A stretch of DNA of 8,972 nt, taken from the NCBI GenBank assembly GCA_018383835.1, contig JAHAWR010000061.1, forward strand, positions 1 to 8,972, written 5' to 3'. Positions 1 through 6,750 of this stretch are shown piece by piece (position 1 is the stretch's first letter; each line of letters begins with the position of its first letter). The notes beneath the pieces were generated by a model. That model did no database searches. It had not been told where the DNA came from and saw only the letters and a program-made list of their open reading frames with translations. A program made the translations under genes and the position numbers. Source of the stretch: Candidatus Jordarchaeia archaeon. GTDB lineage: Archaea; Asgardarchaeota; Jordiarchaeia; Jordiarchaeales; Freyrarchaeaceae.

Positions 1-29
1 ACTGAGTTCAGAGTGTGCTCTTCCGATCT
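1..29 (+). other. Illumina adapter remnant (sequencing artefact)
   Basis: The first 29 bases match the 3' part of the Illumina TruSeq read-2 adapter apart from two single-base deletions. The last stretch, GTGTGCTCTTCCGATCT, is exact. A run of nine G follows directly at 31-39. This is synthetic sequence assembled onto the contig end and should be trimmed. The G-run next to it may also be an artefact. Confidence 0.93.
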
Positions 30-30
30 T

Positions 31-171
31 GGGGGGGGGTGGGGTGGGTTCACCCTGACGGGGGGTGAGGCTGATGCAGGCTCCAATGAACCCGTGAGGG
101 GCTTTAAGGCTCGTGAACCCCAAGGACCAAGTATGGATCAACACTTACCCATACTTAGTCTGGAACCCTAA
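31..171 (+). pseudogene. tnpB: C-terminal end of a TnpB-like transposon protein (5' part missing)
   Basis: One frame stays open from the adapter junction to a TAA at 169-171, giving about 47 residues with a GGEADAGSNEPVRGFKARE core and a final LPILSLEP. It is rich in Gly, Pro and Asn and resembles the disordered tails of archaeal IS605/IS607 TnpB proteins, downstream of the RuvC and zinc-finger parts. This is recognition by composition and style, not a confirmed alignment. The first residues are poly-Gly from the G-run and may be artefactual. In TnpB elements this 3' end usually also encodes the guide (omega/re) RNA scaffold, so the G-rich sequence may have that second role. A short T-run at 195-200 could end its transcript. 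The strand matches the tnpB start at the other end of the window. An alternative is the tail of another glycine-rich protein. Confidence 0.5.
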
Positions 172-194
172 AGGCCAGAAGAGAAAACATTATC

Positions 195-200
195 TTTTTT
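195..200 (+). terminator. Possible T-run terminator after the tnpB tail
   Basis: Six T follow ATC about 24 bases after the tnpB stop and just before the promoter of the next gene. Archaeal termination often uses T-runs without a hairpin. Only position and composition support this call. Confidence 0.3.
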
Positions 201-206
201 GTCTCT

Positions 207-217
207 GAAATTTAAAT
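207..217 (+). promoter_or_regulatory. Archaeal TATA box for the DUF763 gene
   Basis: The sequence gaaatttaaat has an A-rich BRE-like start and a TTTAAAT core at 210-216. A TATA box centred near 213 predicts transcription starting near 237-241, right at the first ATGs of the downstream gene. The transcript would therefore be leaderless or have a very short leader. Confidence 0.55.
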
Positions 218-236
218 CCAGGGATTTTTCGTTATT

Positions 237-1355
237 ATGATGGTGTTCGAGATGAAGCGTAGTGGCATTGCGGAACTTATTCTTCATGATGGCGCCGCCC
301 CCCGATGGTTGTTTGAGCGTATGGTTAGACTGGCGAAACCTATAGTTTCGTTCATAGTATTGGAGTATGGGGAGGATGAGTTTTTAAGGAGACTGGCTGA
401 CCCGTTTTGGTTCCAGGCTTTGTCATGTATTCTCGGTTTCGACTGGCACAGCTCGGGGACAACGACAGTCACTTGCTCAGCTTTGAAATTGGCGTTAAAT
501 CCTGAGGAACATAGAGTGGTGGCGGCTGGAGGCAAGGGATCATTCTCTCTTAAGACGCCTGAAGAAATCAAACAGGCTGGTAAAGTTTTTGGTCTCTCTG
601 AAGACGAAGTCGAGAGGCTGGTTTACTCAAGCAGGATGGCTGCAAAGGTTGACAATGTAGCCATCCAGAGTGGCTACCCTCTATATCACCATGTTATGTT
701 CCTTTCTGGAAGCGGGAAATGGGTGGTTGTTCAGCAGGGGATGAACCCCACATTTAAATCGGCTAGGCGGTATCATTGGCTTTCCGAGCAAGTCAGGTCA
801 TTCGTGGAGGAACCTCACACAGGCATAGTTGGCGACATAGTTCACGAGCATGTGTTAGACATGACAGCTAAAGAAAGCGAGGATTGCAGAAAAGTCTCCC
901 TCGACATCGTCAAGGATAACCCCTCACATATTAAGAGCTACTTTTCAGCGGATAGTATGCAAAAGAGTCTTCTCGACTGGATTCCCGAGAGGGGCGGGTT
1001 TAAGCGGCTTAACATGCGCATCAGCGTTAATTGGGATGCGTTAAAGAAGGCATATGAAAGTCAGCCTGAAAGCTACGAGCAGCTCCTTTCAATAAGAGGA
1101 ATAGGGCCCGGCACCGTGAGGGTTTTGGCCTTGATTGCTGAGCTGGTCTTCGGATCCCAGCCAAGCTGGAAAGATCCCGTAACGTACTCATTTGCTTTTG
1201 GCGGAAAAGACGGTGTTCCATACCCTGTTGACAGAAGGCGCATGGATGAGGTAACCAGTTTCCTCGAAAGGGTGATCGAAGAAGCAAAAGTTGGCGTAAA
1301 GGAAAAAGTGGAACTCCTGAAGAAGCTGAGGAGGCTTAGTGGCAGCCGCCTCTAG
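237..1355 (+). CDS. DUF763 family protein
   Basis: A 372-residue protein that looks like full-length DUF763, a family of unknown biochemical function common in thermophilic archaea and some bacteria. Family-typical blocks are MKRSGIAEL near the start, APRWLFERMV (about 21-30), FWFQALSCILGFDWHSSG (57-74), the AAGGKG segment (96-101) and PYPVDRRRMDEV (328-339). Residues 283-303 (LLSIRGIGPGTV and the next helix) form a helix-hairpin-helix motif, a non-specific DNA-binding element, so a role in nucleic-acid handling is an inference. The start is ambiguous: ATGs lie at 237, 240 and 252. Relatives begin at the MKRSG methionine (252), while the TATA box favours a leaderless start at 237 or 240. No Shine-Dalgarno is evident. 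The gene converges with the ATPase pseudogene, 34 bases apart. Confidence 0.88.
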   Translation: MMVFEMKRSGIAELILHDGAAPRWLFERMVRLAKPIVSFIVLEYGEDEFLRRLADPFWFQALSCILGFDWHSSGTTTVTCSALKLALNPEEHRVVAAGGKGSFSLKTPEEIKQAGKVFGLSEDEVERLVYSSRMAAKVDNVAIQSGYPLYHHVMFLSGSGKWVVVQQGMNPTFKSARRYHWLSEQVRSFVEEPHTGIVGDIVHEHVLDMTAKESEDCRKVSLDIVKDNPSHIKSYFSADSMQKSLLDWIPERGGFKRLNMRISVNWDALKKAYESQPESYEQLLSIRGIGPGTVRVLALIAELVFGSQPSWKDPVTYSFAFGGKDGVPYPVDRRRMDEVTSFLERVIEEAKVGVKEKVELLKKLRRLSGSRL

Positions 1356-1389
1356 GATAGTTGTTCAACCTCTTCAGCGACCACATCCA

Positions 1390-2205
1390 CTAACGGTGAA
1401 AATTCTTCAGCGACTGCTCGCAGTCACTTATCTTGCTCGAGGGGAGTGGAAGCAACTTTATCAAGCTATCCCTCTCGAGGTAAGACTCTATGTCGCTTGC
1501 CTTGATATCGCCTGCTGGAACCCTTGCCTAATGCGCGCGTTCACACTTGCTTTGAAACTTTTAGCATCAAGGATGACCGGCTAAGCCGGGAGCTACGCCG
1601 ACTATAACGCCAAAACTTAGAGAAGGAGAGAGGCACACCTTGTCCTTATGCCCCTCAACTACAATGTGCCCATACCTCTCCCTCAAGATGCAGTAGCAGC
1701 TTTCTATGGCATTAGGTCAATGGAATCTCGCACTTCCTTTAAATTGTCCGTCATCGTTGAACCCTATAATCTTAGCGGCATAGCCTCCAAACTTAAAAAT
1801 GAGCTCTGCGTCAAGGACTTTTGAAGCAAGCGAAGAGTTAACGGTCAAAACATTAAGCGCCCTCTTCTTGAAAATTCTGTACCTTTCAATCAGCACCTTT
1901 GAGGAGGCGGCTCCCTCTGCGTGTCTGAGCACTTCCAAAGTATCAACAGGGTTTGTCACCTCATATGGCATGTCGCTCAGCATGGTGGCCCTGTGTAACG
2001 TTACAATGTCGTCACAGAAAAAGCCCCCTCTCAGTCTTACACCTAAAGGTTAGACGTCGTAGTCATACCACAAGTCATGTTCAGAGCAGGCTTTAAAGAC
2101 TCCCAGATCGAAACCCCGTCTAACGAGCCCTCTAACTATTGCGGATGCAACAACGGTTTTACCTGCGTCACCAGCCACAAGTTCAAAAACGAAGATAGAT
2201 ACCAT
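1390..2205 (-). pseudogene. Decayed P-loop ATPase (uncharacterised archaeal family)
   Basis: The minus strand from ATG 2205 to TAG 1392-1390 spans 272 codons but is broken. Residues 1-17 start MVSIFVFELVAGDAGKT, a deviant Walker A (GDAGKT) like those of ParA, BioD and CobQ-type NTPases. The classical first glycine is absent. VVASAIVRGLVRRG and GVFKACSEHDLWYDYD follow. The frame then meets TAA at 2052-2050, continues as DDIVTLHRATMLSDMPYEV and NVLTVNSSLASKVLDAELIFK, and meets TGA at 1719-1717. Sensible sequence resumes (RERYGHIVVEGHKDKV, FGVIVGVAPGLAG), moves to another frame over about 1574-1520 (ILDAKSFKASVNARIRQG), then returns to the first frame (AGDIKASDIESYLERDSLIK). Two stops and two compensating shifts argue against a single sequencing error. 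A GGTGGAG ribosome site at 2214-2208 supports the original start. The exact family is not recognised. Confidence 0.72.
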
Positions 2206-2207
2206 AA

Positions 2208-2214
2208 CTCCACC
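2208..2214 (-). promoter_or_regulatory. Ribosome-binding site of the ATPase pseudogene
   Basis: On the minus strand GGTGGAG lies two bases before ATG 2205. It selects this methionine over an in-frame ATG at 2235, which would add ten residues not matching the hydrophobic first strand of a P-loop fold. Confidence 0.5.
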
Positions 2215-2248
2215 CAAGGGGGAATCAAAAAACACACTCCTTCACTTT

Positions 2249-2254
2249 AAAAAA
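2249..2254 (-). terminator. Possible T-run terminator after the HtpX-like gene
   Basis: The minus strand reads six T (after ccattg) about 40 bases past the protease stop codon and before the ATPase pseudogene start. The same stretch continues as TTTTTTAAAG, which could instead be a TATA element for the pseudogene. The two readings cannot be separated here. Confidence 0.25.
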
Positions 2255-2293
2255 CAATGGAAAAGAAGATAAATTTAACTTCTTTGTTATTCG

Positions 2294-3283
2294 CTATATT
2301 ATATAGTCTGCAAGCTTGGCTATTCTTTTCAGTATGTTTGGATGAGTGCTAAAGAGCTCCGCTATTCTGCTACCAAATCCTAAAGCGCCCTTCACTTTCT
2401 CTTTTATCTGAAGAAGCTCATAAGCGTCTATTCTTCCATCCCTGTTAACGTCGGCCTCCATAAGAACGAGGATCTCTTTCGGGACACTGTAAGATGGTTT
2501 CACGGCGAGGAACGCCTTAATACATTCGAGCTTCCTGATTTCTTCCTCGCTAAATCTTTCTTTTCTAGCTACATTGTAACGCGTCAGCTTGTAGAGGGCG
2601 GACGCCATTACTTCTGGCCGACCTACAAGTTCGACGCTTCTAGCGTCAGCATAGTACTCCCTAATTCTGCTCATGTAGAGAACCATAAGCTCTGTTAACC
2701 AGTACATCACTAGGGCTCCGATCCCTATAAGCAGGGCGATAGCCCCTCTCCCCCTATTTTCATAGCCTGAGAAAAGTGTGAAAAGAAAAATGTAGTAGCA
2801 GATTAAAGGCATAACGCTTAAAGCCGTAATGATTATCATGTCTCTATGTTTTATGTGGCCAATTTCGTGTCCTATCACTGCTTCAAGCTCGTCTTCGCTG
2901 AGTAATTCCAAAAGTGGCCGTGTTACACAAACGCGCGCATCACGCATTGTCCTTCCGTACGCGAAAGCATTCGGGACACTTATATCTGATATCCCCACAC
3001 GCGGCATAGGTATGCCTGCCTTGGCTGCAACTCTAGCCACAATGTTGTAAAGTCGTGGGTTTTCATAGGGCTCCACGTACCTTACTCTTATAACTAAGTC
3101 GACTATTCCGGGGCCAATAATGTATTGTACCCACATAATGGCTACCGCCACAGCTATGTAATATGTTAGATCGTTAACGTTTAGGAGGTACATGACGGCA
3201 GCTATTAGCGCATAGAAAAGCGCGAACATAAATGTGACCACTAGAACCATACGTAGCTTTAGACCCAAAGTCCTCAATAACAT
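2294..3283 (-). CDS. htpX: HtpX-like M48 membrane metalloprotease with EF-hand loop
   Basis: A 329-residue zinc metallopeptidase of family M48, related to the HtpX quality-control protease that cuts damaged membrane proteins at the cytoplasmic face. The zinc motif is H139-E-I-G-H143 within VIGHEIGHIKHRD, and the third ligand is probably E209 in REYYADA. Four hydrophobic segments at about 13-33, 41-64, 148-172 and 181-203 give the usual HtpX topology. The FSTHPNILKRIAKL end (311-324) matches the family C-terminal motif. Between the protease core and this end, residues 278-289 (DVNRDGRIDAYE) form a perfect 12-residue EF-hand loop with D1, N3, D5, D9 and E12, suggesting calcium binding; E. coli HtpX lacks this. 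The start is supported by GGTGG just before the ATG. Downstream on the same strand is the dead ATPase gene. Confidence 0.9.
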   Translation of the reverse strand: MLLRTLGLKLRMVLVVTFMFALFYALIAAVMYLLNVNDLTYYIAVAVAIMWVQYIIGPGIVDLVIRVRYVEPYENPRLYNIVARVAAKAGIPMPRVGISDISVPNAFAYGRTMRDARVCVTRPLLELLSEDELEAVIGHEIGHIKHRDMIIITALSVMPLICYYIFLFTLFSGYENRGRGAIALLIGIGALVMYWLTELMVLYMSRIREYYADARSVELVGRPEVMASALYKLTRYNVARKERFSEEEIRKLECIKAFLAVKPSYSVPKEILVLMEADVNRDGRIDAYELLQIKEKVKGALGFGSRIAELFSTHPNILKRIAKLADYII

Positions 3284-3284
3284 C

Positions 3285-3289
3285 CACCA
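3285..3289 (-). promoter_or_regulatory. Ribosome-binding site of the HtpX-like gene
   Basis: GGTGG on the minus strand directly precedes ATG 3283 (ttggtggatg), a very short spacing. Upstream AT-rich elements on the minus strand near 3325-3333 (catttaaac) and 3311-3320 (attttaaaac) are TATA candidates. The first would leave a leader of about 20 bases containing this site. Confidence 0.5.
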
Positions 3290-3370
3290 AGCGAATATTA
3301 TTAAACAATGTTTTAAAATTTTTTGTTTAAATGTGAAAGCCTGTTGACGGTGTCGCTCTGCAAAGCGTCT

Positions 3371-4924
3371 TCACGGCAATGGCCAGACTTCATAGTTCGG
3401 CGGGAACGATACTGTGAATTTATAGTTTATCTTGAGCTCGTGCTCAGGCTTTATGCTTTCCTCCCACTTAAGTATGCCCATCTCGCTCTTCTCACTTGGA
3501 GGCGGAGTGGATGAAACGAGCTCGACAACTATTTCGGGGTCTCGAGGTACTGGAATCCTGTCGTAGATGACTGTCTTCGCCTCCTCTCCTAGATGATTTT
3601 TAACCTTAAGAGAGTATCCATAACTTACAGTTGTTTTCCCCTTTACAATACCTTTCTTCTCTTCCTCCCTTAACGTCATCTTTCTCTCGCATTCAAGCCT
3701 CTCCTCCCAAGATGTAGGGAGCTCGACCGTTTGTCCCAAGGCAACGTATGGTAGCTCAGCTACTCCAACCATAATATCTCCTTTGAAAATCCTGCATAAA
3801 CCTGGGGGAAGAGGAAAACTTTCATTCTTAATTTTCACCAGTTCAACGAACCCAGGAGCCGCGTAAGCATCCCAAGCATAAATGGTTTCAGCACTCATGG
3901 AGAAGCGCTCAATTAATATTAGAGCAGGCTTACCTGGAGCAAAAGATCCTCTAGATGATACGCGAAAGGCGAGGCCCCCCTCAATAACATCAGTCTCCTT
4001 GAAGGCTGGTGCCAGCTCCCCCTCAACTATGCGTTCAACCTCGGCAACTGGTTCACCAGCGTACGTCATCTTCTCCTTCAACGGTGCTGGTGAAGGCGGA
4101 TATAAAGGTCTTATGGTGTCTATAAACCATGGCTTCGGCTCTGGTTTCCAGGCTTTTAGAATCACTTTGCCATGTATGACTGCAGGCACATTTTCCCACG
4201 GAACCCCTGCGTTCTGCCATGCTTCTGCGTAAAAGTCGAAGTTGGCCTGTTTTCCCAGCATGAGGTCGTAGACGGGCACCCACCCGGCGTCACGTACATC
4301 GTATTGTAAGATGAACTCGTATCTGCCTTCCTGGCTACACAAAATGGAGAGCTCTATTGCACCTAGCTCCAGAACCCTCTCGCTTTCACCCTCTAAGAGG
4401 ACGCTAATCTTCTTTATCTCATCCTTTAGAACGCAAATTTCTCTTTCCTTCCTTACAAGCTCGGAAGCTACTTCTCTCCTTCTTCTTGATAACCCACTCA
4501 AAAAATCACCGAGCCTCTCCTCACTAACCTCCCCGGTGAGAACTGCTACAGAGAAAGCCTCAATGCCCTTCCTCACCGCTCTATCCAAGGAATCGACTAG
4601 TTTCCTCAGCATCTCCGCTTCTCTCTCAAGCACCTTGAGTTTATCCTCAGCCTCCCTCAACTCCTCTAGTAGCACCTGTTTTTTGGCTTCAACATCCTCG
4701 ACGCCAACGGCAGCACTTTTCACTTTCACCCCCGTAACTGCAACTCCCCGCCTAGAAAACACTCTCACAGACCCCGGAATTATATTTGCTTCCCTCTCTA
4801 TTTTCTCAACTAGCAGCACGGCTTCGCCCCTGTCAAGTTCGACCGTGAACCCTCTTTTAACTGTTGCAAAGTTTCTAAAGAAGGCAACCTCCTTCAACTC
4901 CGTCGATACCTTTTTGACGCTCAT
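3371..4924 (-). CDS. MuiA-type protein (DUF4140, coiled coil, DUF4139)
   Basis: About 517 residues from the preferred start. The N-terminal part (about 5-75, with a VRVFSRRGVAVTGVKVKS block) resembles DUF4140, and the middle (about 75-185) is a highly charged two-part coiled coil. From about 200 the AGWVPVYDLML motif (213-223) and following beta-rich sequence fit DUF4139. This order is that of the mucoidy inhibitor A (MuiA) family, whose biochemical role is unknown. No signal peptide or membrane segment is seen, so it is probably cytoplasmic. An in-frame ATG at 4957 would add 11 residues, but a TATA box at 4946-4954 lies downstream of it, and ATG 4924 has GGTGGGT just upstream. It lies 87 bases ahead of the protease gene on the same strand and diverges from the amidohydrolase. 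Confidence 0.82.
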   Translation of the reverse strand: MSVKKVSTELKEVAFFRNFATVKRGFTVELDRGEAVLLVEKIEREANIIPGSVRVFSRRGVAVTGVKVKSAAVGVEDVEAKKQVLLEELREAEDKLKVLEREAEMLRKLVDSLDRAVRKGIEAFSVAVLTGEVSEERLGDFLSGLSRRRREVASELVRKEREICVLKDEIKKISVLLEGESERVLELGAIELSILCSQEGRYEFILQYDVRDAGWVPVYDLMLGKQANFDFYAEAWQNAGVPWENVPAVIHGKVILKAWKPEPKPWFIDTIRPLYPPSPAPLKEKMTYAGEPVAEVERIVEGELAPAFKETDVIEGGLAFRVSSRGSFAPGKPALILIERFSMSAETIYAWDAYAAPGFVELVKIKNESFPLPPGLCRIFKGDIMVGVAELPYVALGQTVELPTSWEERLECERKMTLREEEKKGIVKGKTTVSYGYSLKVKNHLGEEAKTVIYDRIPVPRDPEIVVELVSSTPPPSEKSEMGILKWEESIKPEHELKINYKFTVSFPPNYEVWPLP

Positions 4925-4945
4925 AACACCCACCAAGAACCCGTT

Positions 4946-4954
4946 TTTATAAAA
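4946..4954 (-). promoter_or_regulatory. TATA box of the MuiA-type gene
   Basis: The minus strand reads gttttataaaaacggg, with a TTTTATAAA core. From its centre near 4950, transcription should start about 26 bases on, close to 4924, exactly at the MSVKK methionine. This implies a leaderless or near-leaderless mRNA and excludes the longer reading frame start at 4957. Confidence 0.6.
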
Positions 4955-5062
4955 CATTTAACCGAGATAGATGGTTATTAATTTTCTAGAAAAAACCGTC
5001 AAAGTAATTTTTTGGATGAACATACGGTAAGGCGCCGTGTACATCACTAATTTTTTAATAGT

Positions 5063-5096
5063 TTATTTCGTTTAGCTTGTTATTTCGTTTAGCTTG
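5063..5096. repeat. Perfect 17-bp tandem duplication
   Basis: Two exact copies of ttatttcgtttagcttg lie head to tail at 5063-5079 and 5080-5096, followed by two more matching bases. They sit in the divergent intergenic region between the MuiA-type and amidohydrolase genes, just downstream of an AT-rich ttttttaata stretch that could be a TATA element. They could be a duplicated regulator-binding site or a simple slippage duplication. The rest of 4958-5122 is AT-rich with no further gene seen. Confidence 0.9.
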
Positions 5097-5122
5097 TTCA
5101 AAAATCTTTTTTAGGTGAGAAC

Positions 5123-5206
5123 ATGATTATTATATCCGGGAGGTGGAGGTTCGCAGAATATTTTTCGGGTGAACCAAATCAGAAGGACGGTATGAAGAAA
5201 TGTTAG
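5123..5206 (+). CDS. Possible 27-residue upstream ORF overlapping the amidohydrolase start
   Basis: ATG 5123 is preceded by AGGTGAG at 5113-5119, a better ribosome site than that of the downstream gene. The ORF runs for 27 codons (beginning MIIISGRWRFAEYFSG) to TAG 5204-5206. It overlaps the amidohydrolase ATG (5200) by seven bases in another frame, an arrangement typical of translational coupling. The peptide has no recognisable domain. It could be a leader peptide that feeds ribosomes to the amidohydrolase start, or chance. Only the ribosome site and the overlap support it. Confidence 0.35.
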   Translation: MIIISGRWRFAEYFSGEPNQKDGMKKC

Positions 5207-6699
5207 AGTTTATCAGCAAGGATTCGGTGGTTCCCCGTAGAATCTATATCGTTGATGCACATCATCACCTAGGTGCAGACAGGGATGGTCAGAGCAATCG
5301 TAACCCCGCTGCTCCTGGCGGGACGTTCGACTTCTGCATTAGGCTGGGTAGTTACCTGTTAAAGACCCTTTCTGACGAAAAAGTTGACCTTAGGTTTCAG
5401 CCTCACGGCTTCCTCAAGGAGCTGCTTGAGAGCGAGGAGAAGTGGAGAGAAACCCTTAATGGAACTTGGGTTGTGGATCAGATTGTGGTTTTTCCCTTCA
5501 ACGACGAGTTCAAGTGGAGGGAGGGCGACGAGGGGAAAGCCACCTACTGGAGGTCAAATGATAACATTTACAGGTGGGCTTCACGTGCCCCTTACTCCCT
5601 TAAACTAATAGGCTACTCGCGCATGGTTCCACATGAAGGAGAACTCGCAATAAAGGAGCTTCACAGAGCTGTCAAGCAGCTTGGACTAAGGGGCGTAAAG
5701 CTCCACCCCCGCTCTGATGGCTGGGGCAACGAAATAGATTCTGAGCCAGTAGAGAACTTCCTCACAGAAGCAGCTAAGCTGGGCGTCCCCATAATATTCG
5801 ACACTCGCGGCTTCAGCCAGGTGGTGGACATAACTTCGGTGACCACGAAGGCGAGGGCTAGGCTTGCAAGAATCGATAAACGCCTGACGAGGCAACTTAA
5901 AGTGATAGTCGCTCACATAGGCTTCCACCTAAGCTACGACGAGCTATACACTGTGCTGAGCCACCCCAACATTTACGGTGAAGTTTCAGGTATACACGAC
6001 GCCGGCATACAGAAACTCTTTGAGGAAGCATCCCTAAGACTAAAGGAAACCCTAGGTTCCTACCACTCATGGTCTGAGAAAATAATCTTCGGGACGGACT
6101 TTCCCTACTTCGACGTCCACCACGCTGCGCAATTCATCTCTTACGTGTTAAGCGAGGACTTTCCCGGTACAATTGAGGACGCACAGCGTATACTAGGCGT
6201 TAACATCTTGCGCTTGATTCCCCCAATGCTGGAAATCCCCCCTCAAAGAGTGGAGTCAGTTCACTTCGACGGATCCCTTATTCCTGTGGCTAAGAGGATA
6301 CTTGCATCCAAGATAGCAAAGCTCTTCTCGGAAGGAAAGTTAAACATATCCTCTTTCGAAGTATTCTTAAGTCTCCCACCTAAAGCGTCAGTAAAAGATG
6401 ACTGCCTTCTACTGGTTAAAGGCAAGGAGGGAAACGGTGAACACACCCTCCTTATGCTCCTTACAGTGATGGGACTTGGAACTGTGGCGCGCTTTAACGC
6501 CGAGCCATCTGGCTCTAAAGCACTGATTAGTAGAGAGCTGGGCTACGATGACTCCCTCCTAAGGCAACAATTTTATAACGCGTTATGGCCGGATAACGTC
6601 GAGAAAGACCAATCCGAAATTGAAAAGAAGTTATGTGCGCTCTTAAAACCCCTTCTTGGGAGTGAGAGCGTATCGGAAGAAAAATTGAAGACAAGTTAA
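5200..6699 (+). CDS. Amidohydrolase-2 family protein with C-terminal extension
   Basis: A 499-residue protein whose first 340 residues form an amidohydrolase_2-type TIM barrel (PF04909 style). Visible motifs are DAHHHLG (H21 and H23, the strand-1 HxH), GVKLHP (165-170), VIVAHIG with H239, and IFGTDFP with D300, the usual catalytic or metal aspartate. Where relatives read P-x-x-x-H-T-G on strand 5, this protein has PIIFDTRG, so Asp201 replaces the expected metal histidine. Residues about 345-499 match no family I recognise; they are mixed alpha/beta and contain LLLVKGKEGNGEHTLLML. Substrate cannot be assigned: the family includes decarboxylases and hydrolases. No in-frame start lies upstream, since TGA is at 5170-5172. 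The ribosome site is weak (aagga), fitting coupling to the small upstream ORF. The VWA gene follows after 51 bases. Confidence 0.82.
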   Translation: MLEFISKDSVVPRRIYIVDAHHHLGADRDGQSNRNPAAPGGTFDFCIRLGSYLLKTLSDEKVDLRFQPHGFLKELLESEEKWRETLNGTWVVDQIVVFPFNDEFKWREGDEGKATYWRSNDNIYRWASRAPYSLKLIGYSRMVPHEGELAIKELHRAVKQLGLRGVKLHPRSDGWGNEIDSEPVENFLTEAAKLGVPIIFDTRGFSQVVDITSVTTKARARLARIDKRLTRQLKVIVAHIGFHLSYDELYTVLSHPNIYGEVSGIHDAGIQKLFEEASLRLKETLGSYHSWSEKIIFGTDFPYFDVHHAAQFISYVLSEDFPGTIEDAQRILGVNILRLIPPMLEIPPQRVESVHFDGSLIPVAKRILASKIAKLFSEGKLNISSFEVFLSLPPKASVKDDCLLLVKGKEGNGEHTLLMLLTVMGLGTVARFNAEPSGSKALISRELGYDDSLLRQQFYNALWPDNVEKDQSEIEKKLCALLKPLLGSESVSEEKLKTS

Positions 6700-6707
6700 C
6701 CGGTAAG

Positions 6708-6714
6708 TTAAATA
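6708..6714 (+). promoter_or_regulatory. Possible TATA box of the Cdc48N-VWA gene
   Basis: TTAAATA within aagttaaatagcgg predicts a transcription start near 6737, leaving a leader of about 14 bases that includes GAGGGGATGA (6738-6747), a good ribosome site ahead of ATG 6751. The gene may therefore be transcribed alone as well as by read-through from the amidohydrolase. Confidence 0.4.
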
Positions 6715-6750
6715 GCGGGATTTTTATTAAGAAAAGAGAGGGGATGACTG

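Noticed and set aside
51..125. C/D-box or other small RNA gene, from scattered CTGA and TGATG elements
   Set aside because: The elements lack proper spacing and the stretch is an open frame reading as a TnpB tail. A guide-RNA scaffold role is possible but cannot be shown from one copy.
1339..1584. 81-codon plus-strand ORF after DUF763
   Set aside because: It overlaps the DUF763 end and runs antisense to readable sequence of the ATPase pseudogene. Its translation has no family character and there is no ribosome site.
4311..4952. 213-codon plus-strand ORF
   Set aside because: It is antisense to the coiled-coil part of the MuiA-type gene. Its Ser/Leu/Thr-rich translation is what Glu/Lys/Arg-rich coding gives on the opposite strand.
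5063..5098. CRISPR array
   Set aside because: The two repeat units touch each other with no spacers, there are only two, and no cas genes are present.
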